Shown piece by piece: positions 52,137 to 61,637 of a stretch of DNA of 64,000 nt. A program made the translations under genes and the position numbers. Position 1 is the stretch's first letter; every line of letters starts with the position of its first letter. The notes beneath the pieces were generated by a model. The model was not told the origin of the DNA, ran no database searches, and saw only the letters and a list, made by a program, of their open reading frames with translations. This DNA is from Thiodiazotropha sp040506275. Its GTDB lineage: Bacteria; Pseudomonadota; Gammaproteobacteria; Chromatiales; Chromatiaceae. The DNA lies in the NCBI GenBank assembly GCA_040506275.1, contig JBEVXD010000011.1, forward strand, positions 1 to 64,000, given 5' to 3'.

Positions 52137-53243
52137 TCAGCGAAGTAAATGACTAACTCCCTGACTCTCCTCAGCGGAAATAGGCTTTTCATACCGCTGC
52201 CTGAAACGATAACGGGAAAAAATTATAGAGGAGATCAGCAGTAACAAGGAGAGTGTTACTGCAATAACCAGCCATAAGGTTCGTTGGGGTGCCAGCAAGA
52301 TGTACTGTTGCTCTTGCAGCATCGCGACAACCAATCGATAGGTCTGCTGGTACCCCTTCGATCCATAGGTAACAGTGCGGAAGCTGAATATACCGTCCCC
52401 GTTGGCAATCTGATCTGATACGCTCCGTTGCATCAGAGCCCATACCTCAGGATATGTCTCATCGAACTTTTGCTGAGGTATTGCAGCATCTGGAAATAGA
52501 AAGCCCCACTCCTGATCACTAGTGAAACCACGCAGATAGTATCCCGAATCATTGAGTAACAACATGTCCCCTTCGACCAGATGAGCATGCCGCTCCAAAT
52601 CATCGAAAATATGACTTGCCAGCGCATTAACGACCAGTAGTGCCTTTATTTCTCCTTTTTCATCTACCAGGGGTGTAACTAGACGAACCATTGGCTTATA
52701 GGGCCGTTCAACCTCCCCTCTTTCTACATTCAGATCAATAGGTGACGCATAAATATCGCCAGCTTCCAGTGTTAACCCCTTCTGAAAATAGTAACGCTGG
52801 GATTTATCCTGCAGTAAGCGAGCAGAAACCCTGCTGGCACCAACCGGGGTTCGATCAACGCGTAATCGTTCAATACCCCACAGGTCGAGTAGTCTGACTT
52901 GATCATACAACTGCTTTTCCGCAACAAACATCTCCCAGTCAGCGGCCAAACTGCTCAAAACCCCTTCATCATAACTTCCAATCGCCGTGACAAGATCATC
53001 AGCAGCCGCCAGCATTTTCATATCAGCTCGCAGATCATTTCGTCGTTGTTCCAGAGCATACAACGCACTGTCTACAGACAGTTCGGACAGTCCCTGCCAG
53101 CGATCCTTCATGTTATTTACGCTCAAGTTATAGCCAAACCAGAGAATAAGATTGGCGACAAGAATCAGTGGTATGGCCATTAACAGTGCCAAACCACCCA
53201 AATGGAGTAGATTCTTAGCAGAGAGTTTTGCTGTGTATGACAT
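52137..53243 (-). CDS. membrane protein with Cache-type sensor domain and no output domain
   Basis: This 368-residue protein has a helix at about residues 15-40. A large periplasmic region resembling a double-Cache (PDC) sensor domain follows, with RVDRTPVGASRVSARLLQDKSQRYYFQKG in order and YASPIDLNVERGEVERPYKPMVRLVTPLVDEKGE. A second helix lies near residues 324-345, and a 25-residue cytoplasmic tail ends it. No HAMP, kinase, GGDEF or receptor domain follows. ATG 53243 (MSYTAKL) has a weak GGA 6 nt upstream; ATG 53249 and TTG 53288 are in frame. It may be a truncated sensor or a co-sensor. Confidence 0.75.
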   Translation of the reverse strand: MSYTAKLSAKNLLHLGGLALLMAIPLILVANLILWFGYNLSVNNMKDRWQGLSELSVDSALYALEQRRNDLRADMKMLAAADDLVTAIGSYDEGVLSSLAADWEMFVAEKQLYDQVRLLDLWGIERLRVDRTPVGASRVSARLLQDKSQRYYFQKGLTLEAGDIYASPIDLNVERGEVERPYKPMVRLVTPLVDEKGEIKALLVVNALASHIFDDLERHAHLVEGDMLLLNDSGYYLRGFTSDQEWGFLFPDAAIPQQKFDETYPEVWALMQRSVSDQIANGDGIFSFRTVTYGSKGYQQTYRLVVAMLQEQQYILLAPQRTLWLVIAVTLSLLLLISSIIFSRYRFRQRYEKPISAEESQGVSHLLR

Positions 53244-53414
53244 CCGCATTCCATGCGTTTCGTGTATTCGGGGAACACCGCTGAACAATATAAAACCCCA
53301 AAGCTATTCCCATGATCCTTAGGGCCTGTATTTAAGACATAGCACATAGAGAGGATTTTTCACCCAAACAGATATATAAATTCCTCTTTGTTCACATTTG
53401 TCTATGTTAACCAC

Positions 53415-54050
53415 TCAGAGTGGATAACTGACGCCTGTTCCACCAAGGCCACAATAACCTGTAGGGTTTTTCGCTAAATACTGCTGATGGTAATCCTCAG
53501 CATAGTAGAATGGGGGTGCTGGAAGTATCTCTGTGGTGATAGGAGCGGTTGTGACTTGCCCTAGGGCATGTTGATAGTGCTCTCGTGAAGTCTCCGCTAA
53601 AGCCATCTGCTGATTGCTGAAGGTATAGATACCCGAACGATACTGGGTACCTGCATCATTGCCCTGTCGCATACCCTCAGTAGGATTATGTGACTCCCAA
53701 AACATCGTTAGCAGTTCCTGATAATCCACTTTATCTGCATCATAGATCACTAGAACCACCTCATTGTGCCCAGTCATCCCGGTACAAACTTCTTCATAGG
53801 TGGGATTTGGGGTCAACCCGGCAGCATAGCCTACTGCGGTTGAGTAGACACCGTTTAAACTCCAGAAACGGCGTTCAGCCCCCCAGAAACAGCCCATTCC
53901 AAACATCGCCTGCTGCAATCCATCAGGAAAAGGGGGAATAGTGGCGTTGCCATTCACAAAATGTTCAGATTTAGGCCGTATAGGTGTCGAACGCCCTGGC
54001 AGCGCTTCCTCTTCAGAAGGCATTTTAGTTTTACGACCAAGTCCGAACAT
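53415..54050 (-). CDS. msrA: peptide methionine sulfoxide reductase A
   Basis: This 211-residue enzyme reduces methionine-S-sulfoxide in proteins. The catalytic motif GMGCFWGAERRFW (Cys54) is followed by AVGYAAGLTPNPTYEEVCTGMTGHNEVV in order. C-terminal resolving-Cys region is TGYCGLGGTGVSYP. ATG 54050 has AGGAG 6 nt upstream; the longer frame to 54089 is unlikely. Length and N-terminal extension match typical MsrA. Monocistronic. Confidence 0.95.
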   Translation of the reverse strand: MFGLGRKTKMPSEEEALPGRSTPIRPKSEHFVNGNATIPPFPDGLQQAMFGMGCFWGAERRFWSLNGVYSTAVGYAAGLTPNPTYEEVCTGMTGHNEVVLVIYDADKVDYQELLTMFWESHNPTEGMRQGNDAGTQYRSGIYTFSNQQMALAETSREHYQHALGQVTTAPITTEILPAPPFYYAEDYHQQYLAKNPTGYCGLGGTGVSYPL

Positions 54051-54300
54051 GACACGCTCCTGTAAAGTGGTAAAGCAGGCCAGAAACACCCATCAGACAG
54101 CGAATAGAGGGATATGGATAGGTTTTGCATTAGGGCCAAACGCCATGCGTCAGACCAGGCAGAACCCTTGCAGGCCTCCTGAACAGCATCCGATAGATAG
54201 AAAATCTAACAATATGGAGAATGCTGGGATTATGAGTAGACTATAACCCCAACCAGAGCGATACCAACCACACAAAGTTTACGATTAACGTTCAACCACC

Positions 54301-55452
54301 TTAAAGAAGGAAGTAGGCTGCACCCACTGAAGCAGCGACCAATGCACCCAGAAGCACCCAGATCGCCTTTCCACCTGACTCCGTCTCCTTCAAAACGCTC
54401 TGTTGGGCTAAATGCTGTTCCAGCACCTGCTCAACCGTCTCGGTGGCCACCGAGTTCGCAATCTCCTGGGATACTTGAGTGGCTGTTTCATGTACATGAG
54501 CTTCAAGGGAACCTTCGGTTATCACCCGAATGTGCTCAATCATATCGTTCTTTTCAGGAACCTGGCTGAGGATACGCTCCTCTTGATCCTTGAGACGACT
54601 GGTGAAATCGTCTTTGATTTCCCCAAGCTGACCATAGATAGTAGATTGAATAAGCTCTTCAACAGTACGCTGATTCAGCTGTCTGACAAAATCTTCCAAA
54701 TCCTGATTGACCTGTTCTACTACACCCTTTTTTATCTCATCACTATCGATCTCTATCGGTTTCTCAACATCTGCTGCCTGGGCCACCAATTTTGAAACCA
54801 TGGGCTCGAGCTTCTGATCAAGATAACTGGTAACCACCGTACTGAGACGCTGCTCGAGAGACTCAGAGACCACTTGTTCGGCGACCTCTCGGGTGATCTG
54901 TTCAGCTGTTTGACGCGCAGCCTGTTCACCGCTTTGTAGAGCAATTTCTTGAGCAATACGCCGCACATCTGCCTCTGAAAGCCCTGCCACACCCTTGGAT
55001 GACTCGACAATCTCCTGAGAAGCCTCAGACTGCTCCTCTTCAAGCTCAGACTCTGCAGCTTGTGTCTCTGCAACTTCCTGCTGATGCGCCTCGATCAAGT
55101 CAATAATCTCTCCCAGGCTGGCATCTGTAGGGGGTTTAGCAAGAATGCCTAGTGCGCCATGGTCAACGGCTGCACGTACGTACTCATCACCTTCATTCGC
55201 GGTACACATGACAATCGGCGTAGTATCGAAGCGGAGATCCTTTTTGATCTCTGTAATCGTCTCTAAACCATCAATGCCATCCATTAAAAAGTCGACAAAT
55301 ATGGCATCTGGTGTCAGTGACTTCAGGCGTTCCAAGGCCTCTTCCCCCGATTCCGCCATTTCCACCACATCAAAACCGCTTTTTTTCAGCATACGGCTGA
55401 GTACAATGCGAGCAGATTTCGAATCATCTACAAGAAATGCTTGTTTTGACAC
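54301..55452 (-). CDS. tail-anchored receiver-domain protein with long coiled coil
   Basis: This 383-residue protein has an N-terminal receiver of about 120 residues with VDDSKSAR, phospho-acceptor Asp54 in IFVDFLMDGIDG and Lys in ILAKPPT. A long Glu/Gln-rich region predicted to be helical or coiled follows. It includes repeats of the type EQAARQTAEQITREVAEQVV. The protein ends in a hydrophobic helix (AIWVLLGALVAASVGAAYFLL), the last 21 residues, which would anchor it in the membrane from the C-terminus. There is no DNA-binding or enzymatic domain. The start is a GTG with AAGGA about 9 nt upstream. Confidence 0.82.
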   Translation of the reverse strand: MSKQAFLVDDSKSARIVLSRMLKKSGFDVVEMAESGEEALERLKSLTPDAIFVDFLMDGIDGLETITEIKKDLRFDTTPIVMCTANEGDEYVRAAVDHGALGILAKPPTDASLGEIIDLIEAHQQEVAETQAAESELEEEQSEASQEIVESSKGVAGLSEADVRRIAQEIALQSGEQAARQTAEQITREVAEQVVSESLEQRLSTVVTSYLDQKLEPMVSKLVAQAADVEKPIEIDSDEIKKGVVEQVNQDLEDFVRQLNQRTVEELIQSTIYGQLGEIKDDFTSRLKDQEERILSQVPEKNDMIEHIRVITEGSLEAHVHETATQVSQEIANSVATETVEQVLEQHLAQQSVLKETESGGKAIWVLLGALVAASVGAAYFLL

Positions 55453-55761
55453 TCTATTTATTCCTTATCGAAGGTTGGTATACAAGAAGCCGATAAGCAT
55501 TCCAGTGGTGTATGAGCATAGATTATTGTTCGACTTTATAGGCTAACCACAGAGGAATCAAAAGTGATAACCGACCAAGCCCTAAACTCAACTCAACACT
55601 GAACTTTAAATTAATCGAACTACGATATCCTATCCAGTTAATCCCAGTTTGAATCCTATCCCCGACCGGAAATATCCGCAACAAATCCTAATACCAGCTC
55701 GCCTGCATCGGCCCAGGGTCTTATAATTGGCGACCGTTTACCAAAAAACCTGAGTAGCTTG
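55453..55761. other. divergent intergenic region upstream of metH
   Basis: This 309-base region lies between divergent genes. A perfect TATAAT at 55722-55727 points to metH but has no good -35 partner. A GCCGATAA at 55488 resembles half of a FliA site but lacks the upstream half. I see no riboswitch structure. Confidence 0.4.
55722..55727 (+). promoter_or_regulatory. possible -10 box of metH
   Basis: A perfect TATAAT lies 35 bases ahead of the metH ATG. The -35 position reads poorly at 16-18 bp spacing, so an activator may be needed. Low confidence. Confidence 0.3.
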
Positions 55762-58700
55762 ATGGCCAGCAAAACCCCGAAACACCCCGCCCACCCAATT
55801 GAATCCCTGTTACATCAGCGCATTCTGATTCTCGATGGAGCGATGGGCACCATGATACAGCGCCACAATCTGAGTGAAGCTGATTATCGCGGGGATCGCT
55901 TTAAAAATTGGCCTTGTGATCTCAAGGGTAATAACGACCTGTTAACGCTCTCCCAGCCCGAAATCATCCAAAACATCCATCAGGAGTACCTGGAAGCAGG
56001 TGCAGATATCCTGGAAACCAATACCTTTGGCGCTAACAGTGTCTCGATGGCCGACTATGATATGTCCCCCCTTGCCTATGAGATGAGTGAGGCGGGTGCG
56101 AAACTGGCTCGTGCAGCCGCCGATAAATACACTACACCGGACAAACCCCGGTTTGTTGCTGGTGTGCTTGGCCCAACTAACCGCACTGCATCTATCTCGC
56201 CGGATGTAAACGATCCGGGGACAAGAAATATATATTTTGATGAGCTTGTCACTGCCTATTCCGAGGCTGCCAGGGGGTTGATCGCCGGAGGAAGTGATCT
56301 GCTGCTGATCGAGACCATATTCGACACGCTGAACGCCAAAGCCGCAGCCTTTGCCTGCGAGAAAGTGTTTGAAGAGGATCGCTTGCGCCTCCCGGTAATG
56401 ATTTCCGGAACCATCACCGACCAATCGGGACGCACTCTCTCAGGCCAGACCACCGAGGCATTCTACAACAGTCTGCGCCATATCCAGCCGATCTCCATCG
56501 GTCTCAATTGCGCCTTGGGGCCTGATATGTTGCGCCAATATGTGGAAGAGATGTCCAACATCTCTGAGACCTTCGTCTCTGCCCACCCAAACGCGGGTCT
56601 GCCCAACGAGTTTGGTGAATATGACCTGGATGCTGCACATATGGCCGAATACCTGAGTGAGTGGGCAGATGCTGGCTTCGTCAACATTGTCGGTGGCTGT
56701 TGCGGCACCACCCCACAACATATCCAGGCAATCGCCAATGCCCTGGAGGAGAAACCCCCTCGCCAGCGCCCGGCGCTTGAAAAACAGTGTCGCCTCTCTG
56801 GCCTGGAGCCCCTCAATATCGGACCTGACTCCCTGTTCGTCAACATCGGTGAACGGGCTAATGTCACCGGCTCAGCCAAGTTCAAACGACTGATTCTCAA
56901 TGAGGAGTATGACGAAGCCCTGGATATCTGCCGGGAACAGGTGGAAAACGGCGCTCAGGTGGTCGACATAAACATGGATGAGGCCATGCTGGACGGCGTT
57001 GCAGCAATGCAACGCTTCCTCAATCTCTGTGCCGGAGAGCCAGAAATTTCGAAAGCGCCAGTAATGATCGACTCATCGAAATGGGAGATCATCGAAGCTG
57101 GACTAAAGTGCGTACAGGGAAAACCCATCGTCAACTCGATCTCCCTGAAAGAGGGTGAGGAGAAATTCCTCTATCAGGCCAGGCTTTGCCGACAGTATGG
57201 CGCCGCAGTGATTGTGATGGCCTTTGATGAGCAGGGGCAGGCAGATACACTGAATCGAAAAGTAGAGATCTCTACCCGAGCCTACAAGTTGCTGACCGAG
57301 CAGATCGGGTTCCCCGCTGAAGAGATTATCTTCGACCCCAATATATTTGCCATCGCAACGGGTATCGAAGAGCACAATAACTATGGGGTCGATTTCATTC
57401 AGGCCACTCGTCAGATCAAGGAAGCCCTGCCCCATGCGATGATTTCTGGCGGCGTCTCCAATGTCTCATTCTCGTTTCGCGGAAACAACCCGGTACGTGA
57501 GGCTATCCATGCGGTATTTCTCTACCATGCCATCCGCGAAGGCATGGATATGGGTATAGTCAATGCCGGTCAATTGGCTGTGTATGACGAGTTGCCTGAA
57601 GATTTACGCAGCGCTGTTGAAGCAGTGGTGCTGAACCTGGACCCTCAGGCAGGTGATCGACTGGTGGATCTGGCTCCCCGCTATCAGGGTGACAACAGTC
57701 AAACCGCGGTCAAGGAAGATGCAGAATGGCGCTCCTGGCCGGTCAACAAACGCCTGCAACACGCCCTGGTGAAAGGCATCACCGAGTTTATTGAAGAGGA
57801 TACTGAGGAAGCACGCCAACAGGTGACAAAAACCCTGAAAGTTATTGAAGGTCCTTTGATGGACGGCATGAACCAGGTAGGTGATCTGTTCGGTGCCGGC
57901 AAGATGTTCCTTCCGCAGGTGGTAAAGTCTGCGCGAGTGATGAAAAAGTCTGTGGCCTACCTTGAGCCCTACCTGGAAGCTGAAAAGGAGGATTGTGCGG
58001 TACAGACCCAGGGCAAGATATTGATGGCCACTGTGAAGGGGGATGTACACGATATCGGTAAAAATATCGTCGGTGTAGTACTTCAATGTAACAACTATGA
58101 AGTTATCGATATCGGAGTGATGGTCTCAGCAGATACCATTCTGCAGACAGCAAAAAAGGAGAGTGTCGACTTGATCGGTCTTTCCGGTCTGATCACCCCC
58201 TCTCTCGATGAAATGGTACACGTTGCCAAGGAGATGCAACGTCTGGGCATGAGCCAACCTCTGATGATTGGAGGGGCCACCACGTCTATTGCCCACACAG
58301 CTGTAAAAATAGAACCTCAATATGATCACCCGGTGGTCTATGTCCCAGATGCATCGCGAGCGGTCTCAGTCGCCTCCAACCTGCTATCAGATGAGCACCG
58401 TGGGGCCTATGTTGAGCAGCTACAAGAAGAGTACGAAAGTGTGCGACAGCGTCGTGCAGCAGCCAACGAGACCCGCAACCTGATTCCTCTGGCTCAAGCC
58501 AGGGAGAACCCAACACCGCTGGATTGGCAGGCATTCACCCCCCACACCCCCAATATCTGCCGATCCGATTACCATCCCCCGGCTGGCGCCAGAGTCCTTC
58601 CCCTGACCGATGAGGAGAATAGCGGCGAGCATCCTGCGAGAATGATACTGCTAGAGGATATCCCAATCGCAGAACTGATTACCTATATCGATTGGACCTT

Positions 58701-59544
58701 CTTTTTCCATGCCTGGCAGCTGAAAGGCCGATATCCGCAAATTCTACAGGACCCGGTAAAAGGTATAGAGGCAGGAAAGCTGTTCGACGATGCCCAGGAG
58801 ATGCTGAAACAGATTGTTGACGAACAGTGGCTTCGAGCCTCCGCTCTGGTTGGACTCTTCCCTGCCAATGCTGAAGGGGATGACATCAATATTTATGGGG
58901 ATGAGAGTCGCTCGGAAAAATTGACTCGTCTGCATAACCTAAGGAAACAGGGCCGCCAACCCAAGGGCAAATATAATGAGTGCCTGGCGGATTTCATTGC
59001 TCCTGAGTCGTCCAGTCAAAAAGATTATCTGGGCGCTTTCGTCTCTACTGCCGGAATTGGTATCGATGAAAAACTCGATGAGTTCGAAAAAGAGCATGAC
59101 GACTACCGCTCGATTATGCTCAAAGCCCTGGCAGACAGACTGGCGGAAGCCCTGGCTGAATGGCTGCATGAACAGGTACGTAAGGATTTCTGGGGTTATG
59201 CCGATGAGGAATCCCTCAGCAATGATGAACTGATTGCAGAAGCCTACTCAGGTATTCGTCCTGCCATGGGTTATCCTGCCAGCCCCGACCATACCGAAAA
59301 AGATCTCCTCTGGTCACTCCTGTCAGCACAGGAAAATACCGGTATCTGGCTCACTGAAAGCAAAGCAATGGTCCCTACCGCATCGGTCAGTGGCCTCTAT
59401 TTCAGCCACCCCCAGGCAAGATACTTCGCTGTAGGAAAAATGAACCGGGATCAGATCGAAGATTATGCAGTCCGCAAAGAGATGCCCCTGGAAGAGATAG
59501 AGCGCTGGTTAGCACCAAACCTGGCCTATACGCCTCAGAGTTAG
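55762..59544 (+). CDS. metH: cobalamin-dependent methionine synthase
   Basis: This 1260-residue enzyme transfers a methyl group from methyltetrahydrofolate to homocysteine through B12. The homocysteine domain has the zinc site in NIVGGCCGTTPQHI, preceded by LNCALGP. The pterin domain has NIGERANVTGSAKF and GVSNVSFSFRGNNPVREAIH. The B12 domain has MATVKGDVHDIGKNIVGVVL with the ligand His. The C-terminal SAM-binding reactivation domain has IRPAMGYPASPDHTEKDLLW. All four modules are complete. ATG 55762 follows a TTG start alternative at 55759. Monocistronic. Confidence 0.98.
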   Translation: MASKTPKHPAHPIESLLHQRILILDGAMGTMIQRHNLSEADYRGDRFKNWPCDLKGNNDLLTLSQPEIIQNIHQEYLEAGADILETNTFGANSVSMADYDMSPLAYEMSEAGAKLARAAADKYTTPDKPRFVAGVLGPTNRTASISPDVNDPGTRNIYFDELVTAYSEAARGLIAGGSDLLLIETIFDTLNAKAAAFACEKVFEEDRLRLPVMISGTITDQSGRTLSGQTTEAFYNSLRHIQPISIGLNCALGPDMLRQYVEEMSNISETFVSAHPNAGLPNEFGEYDLDAAHMAEYLSEWADAGFVNIVGGCCGTTPQHIQAIANALEEKPPRQRPALEKQCRLSGLEPLNIGPDSLFVNIGERANVTGSAKFKRLILNEEYDEALDICREQVENGAQVVDINMDEAMLDGVAAMQRFLNLCAGEPEISKAPVMIDSSKWEIIEAGLKCVQGKPIVNSISLKEGEEKFLYQARLCRQYGAAVIVMAFDEQGQADTLNRKVEISTRAYKLLTEQIGFPAEEIIFDPNIFAIATGIEEHNNYGVDFIQATRQIKEALPHAMISGGVSNVSFSFRGNNPVREAIHAVFLYHAIREGMDMGIVNAGQLAVYDELPEDLRSAVEAVVLNLDPQAGDRLVDLAPRYQGDNSQTAVKEDAEWRSWPVNKRLQHALVKGITEFIEEDTEEARQQVTKTLKVIEGPLMDGMNQVGDLFGAGKMFLPQVVKSARVMKKSVAYLEPYLEAEKEDCAVQTQGKILMATVKGDVHDIGKNIVGVVLQCNNYEVIDIGVMVSADTILQTAKKESVDLIGLSGLITPSLDEMVHVAKEMQRLGMSQPLMIGGATTSIAHTAVKIEPQYDHPVVYVPDASRAVSVASNLLSDEHRGAYVEQLQEEYESVRQRRAAANETRNLIPLAQARENPTPLDWQAFTPHTPNICRSDYHPPAGARVLPLTDEENSGEHPARMILLEDIPIAELITYIDWTFFFHAWQLKGRYPQILQDPVKGIEAGKLFDDAQEMLKQIVDEQWLRASALVGLFPANAEGDDINIYGDESRSEKLTRLHNLRKQGRQPKGKYNECLADFIAPESSSQKDYLGAFVSTAGIGIDEKLDEFEKEHDDYRSIMLKALADRLAEALAEWLHEQVRKDFWGYADEESLSNDELIAEAYSGIRPAMGYPASPDHTEKDLLWSLLSAQENTGIWLTESKAMVPTASVSGLYFSHPQARYFAVGKMNRDQIEDYAVRKEMPLEEIERWLAPNLAYTPQS

Positions 59545-59675
59545 GTTGAAAGAGTTATAAAGTCTCATGAGAAACAGTTGAAAGGTATGCTTCGTTTACA
59601 TCTCCGGATAGAGCAGACAGTACACTAGATATAATTCCTGATCAGCACATTTCAGCTTGGTAATGGCGTAAACAT

Positions 59676-59739
59676 GGTGCGGCAGGCCGCACCCAACATC
59701 AGGTTCCCTGAACCTACCTATTAAGGTGCCGGGTTAATA
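59676..59739. repeat. GGTGCGGC palindrome with outer composite-repeat arm
   Basis: GGTGCGGC-AG-GCCGCACC (59676-59693) is followed by AGGTTCCCTGAACCT and then CTATTAAGGTGCCGGGTTAATA. The last part is the reverse complement of the TATTAACCCGGCACC arm seen elsewhere. The same pairing of palindrome and arm occurs at 240-271. Confidence 0.75.
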
Positions 59740-59758
59740 ACTTAGTGGTTGGCAGGTA

Positions 59759-59809
59759 GGATAAGCGAAGTGCAATCACCGATTTCAGTGGATGCGCTAA
59801 CGCTTATCC
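59759..59809. repeat. GGATAAGCG ... CGCTTATCC inverted repeat
   Basis: Nine-base arms enclose 33 nt. The arms are shared with the long inverted repeat at 1813-1899, so this is a shortened relative. Confidence 0.65.
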
Positions 59810-59830
59810 ACCATTGTATGACATGTTCCG

Positions 59831-59851
59831 AGATCAAGAATATCTTGATCT
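59831..59851. terminator. perfect 9-bp hairpin between convergent metH and LEA genes
   Basis: AGATCAAGA-ATA-TCTTGATCT is a perfect stem with a 3-nt loop, 26 bases behind the LEA gene stop. There is no U-tract, so termination is only inferred from position. Confidence 0.4.
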
Positions 59852-59877
59852 ATATATTTGATATATGAAGAGATACG

Positions 59878-60753
59878 CTAGTTCAAATCAACTTTCCCCT
59901 GCCTATCCAGCGGTATCTGAAACTCCCCCAGTATTGGTGTATCACCAGACGCATCCAATGAGCCATCAAGCTCATAGCGTAAACCGGAACCCCCAATGAA
60001 TGCACCGTAGAGACCTCTGCCTGCTTGCATCATGTCTAGGGAAAGAGGAAGAGTTATCCGCCCTCTACCCCGCTGATCTATCTTCATCGACTGCGACAGA
60101 GCGCCACCACCCACATCGATACCGTTCAGCTTGAGTTGGTAATCGAGCTTATCCAGCATCACCGCAAATTGATTTGGATTTGCCACTTCAAGCTCGACCA
60201 TCAAGTCAGCCTTTTGCAGAGTCAGACGCTTTACTTCGATATAACTGAGCTTCACATCAGGCATTTTAGGGATGGGTAAACGTCCCTCATAATTGACTGG
60301 CAGGCGTATCCGTCCTAAAAGCGGCACATCGAAACCCAGTCCCAAGTCAATCTCATACGGAACCTCATCTTGTTTTTCCAATTGCCCGTATTGCTTGAGT
60401 AACTGTTCGAACTCCATTCTGACTGGTAATTTAACCTGGCTGGCACCATTCGCAACCAGATTCATCCCCATGCCCTGCTCACCCTTGAGAAAAGATCTAT
60501 CCGACAATTTCAGGTCATAATCAAGATGATCCAATACTATTTTTACTGGATTAGGGTTATCAACCTGCAGGTTAAAAATCAGATCAATGCCATTTAAATC
60601 GAGTCCTGAAAGTTTAACGTCTTTAACCTGAGCGGTAGGCTGCTGGCCTGAAATGATCGTCCCAGCTTGTTCAAGTGTTGAACATCCCTGAAACATCAAT
60701 AGGGTCACTAAAAACACGAGAGAGATGGTTTGTCTATAGATCTTGTATCTCAT
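59878..60753 (-). CDS. LEA type 2 (WHy-domain) lipoprotein
   Basis: This 291-residue lipoprotein has a lipobox LLMFQGC (Cys24). Two LEA14-like WHy domains follow, each with the core LDLNGIDLIFNLQVDNPNPVKIVLDHLDYDL or LTLQKADLMVELEVANPNQFAVMLDKLDYQL, in order. Such bacterial lipoproteins are likely anchored to a membrane facing the periplasm; function is unknown. AAGG lies about 9 nt upstream of the ATG. A REP-like hairpin lies 18 bp upstream, between this gene and the anchor protein gene. Confidence 0.88.
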   Translation of the reverse strand: MRYKIYRQTISLVFLVTLLMFQGCSTLEQAGTIISGQQPTAQVKDVKLSGLDLNGIDLIFNLQVDNPNPVKIVLDHLDYDLKLSDRSFLKGEQGMGMNLVANGASQVKLPVRMEFEQLLKQYGQLEKQDEVPYEIDLGLGFDVPLLGRIRLPVNYEGRLPIPKMPDVKLSYIEVKRLTLQKADLMVELEVANPNQFAVMLDKLDYQLKLNGIDVGGGALSQSMKIDQRGRGRITLPLSLDMMQAGRGLYGAFIGGSGLRYELDGSLDASGDTPILGEFQIPLDRQGKVDLN

Positions 60754-60770
60754 CAGAATAAACCTTGATA

Positions 60771-60831
60771 GGTGGGGCAGGGCCCCACCCTACCGAGTCG
60801 TTCAGAATGTAGGGTGGGGCCCTGCCCCACC
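60771..60831. repeat. GGTGGGGCAGGGCCCCACCCTAC inverted repeat
   Basis: A 23-bp arm (60771-60793) is mirrored perfectly at 60809-60831 across a 15-nt loop, and the arms are themselves palindromic. It is a close relative of 14512-14568. It sits upstream of the LEA lipoprotein gene in the same transcript as the anchor protein gene. Confidence 0.88.
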
Positions 60832-60885
60832 ACTAAACTAATCAGTAGACTATTATCGCTTAAGTAAGTGCCATTTGAGTAGCGC

Positions 60886-61617
60886 TCAAAGCCTATTAAC
60901 ACCCTGCCTGTATATAACACCCCTTCTAACAAGCATCGTACCCAAACATAACAACACCAAACCAAAACCCATCACACCGCCACCACCATGATAGTGACCA
61001 TCATCATCACGATAGCTATCCTCCAACGGTAACACTGCCAGATCCTGGTCATCGTATGGGCCATATTCACTCACCCATAGTTCATCATCAGCATCGTAAA
61101 GCTCGATCAACACATCATAATAGCCACTGGGATACCCATCCAACAATCGGGTAACAACCTCATAGTCATCATGTGTGCTATCTGCATCGATAGGAAATGT
61201 CTCCGTAGTGTAGTAGTGGTTCCAAGGCCCACCCTCCAGGCTGAGATAGAGTCTGGCATAGACCCATGCACGACCACTCGAGACATCAGCATCAAAAGTC
61301 ACGCTGAGACGATGGTAATAGCCATCATCATCATCGTCCCGACTGATCACAGTCTGAGCATCGAAGATTGAATAATCCAATCCAAGATGCTGGACTGTTG
61401 TCATTGGCCGGCTAAGGCTCTTCAGACGGTCACCTGTAACTGACATTGGCTCATGAATATCAATCTCAGCTGTTTCGAGTTTTTGTACAAGAGCCTTGCT
61501 ATCATCAGCCACAAATCCCTCGACAGATTGACTCAAACGTTCAGTGACAGTTTCAGCCCATGCACACTGTCCCAACACCAGCATCATTACGAATATCACT
61601 GCCTTTGTCATGTTCAT
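60886..61617 (-). CDS. exported protein with GlyGly-CTERM-like anchor (choice-of-anchor H-like)
   Basis: This 243-residue protein has a signal peptide (AVIFVMMLVLGQCAWA). A beta-rich domain follows with HLGLDYSIFDAQTVISRDDDDDGYYHRLSVTFDADV in order, and YDVLIELYDADDELWVSEYGPYDD. The C-terminal anchor is GGGGVMGFGLVLLCLGTMLVRRG: a Gly run, a hydrophobic helix and Arg residues. This is the GlyGly-CTERM pattern cleaved by rhombosortase in type II-secreting bacteria. ATG 61617 has GGAG 6 nt upstream. Function unknown. Confidence 0.78.
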   Translation of the reverse strand: MNMTKAVIFVMMLVLGQCAWAETVTERLSQSVEGFVADDSKALVQKLETAEIDIHEPMSVTGDRLKSLSRPMTTVQHLGLDYSIFDAQTVISRDDDDDGYYHRLSVTFDADVSSGRAWVYARLYLSLEGGPWNHYYTTETFPIDADSTHDDYEVVTRLLDGYPSGYYDVLIELYDADDELWVSEYGPYDDQDLAVLPLEDSYRDDDGHYHGGGGVMGFGLVLLCLGTMLVRRGVIYRQGVNRL

Positions 61618-61637
61618 AACACTCTCCACCAACTATT

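Larger units (their letters stand above)
59545..59877. other. intergenic repeat cluster between convergent genes
   Basis: This 333-base stretch holds three structures: the palindrome and arm at 59676-59739, the GGATAAGCG inverted repeat at 59759-59809 and the hairpin at 59831-59851. No gene is seen. Confidence 0.5.

Noticed and set aside
55488..55496. GCCGATAAG as a FliA -10 element ahead of metH
   Set aside because: The expected TAAAGTTT is not present at the right distance, and metH is not a flagellar gene.
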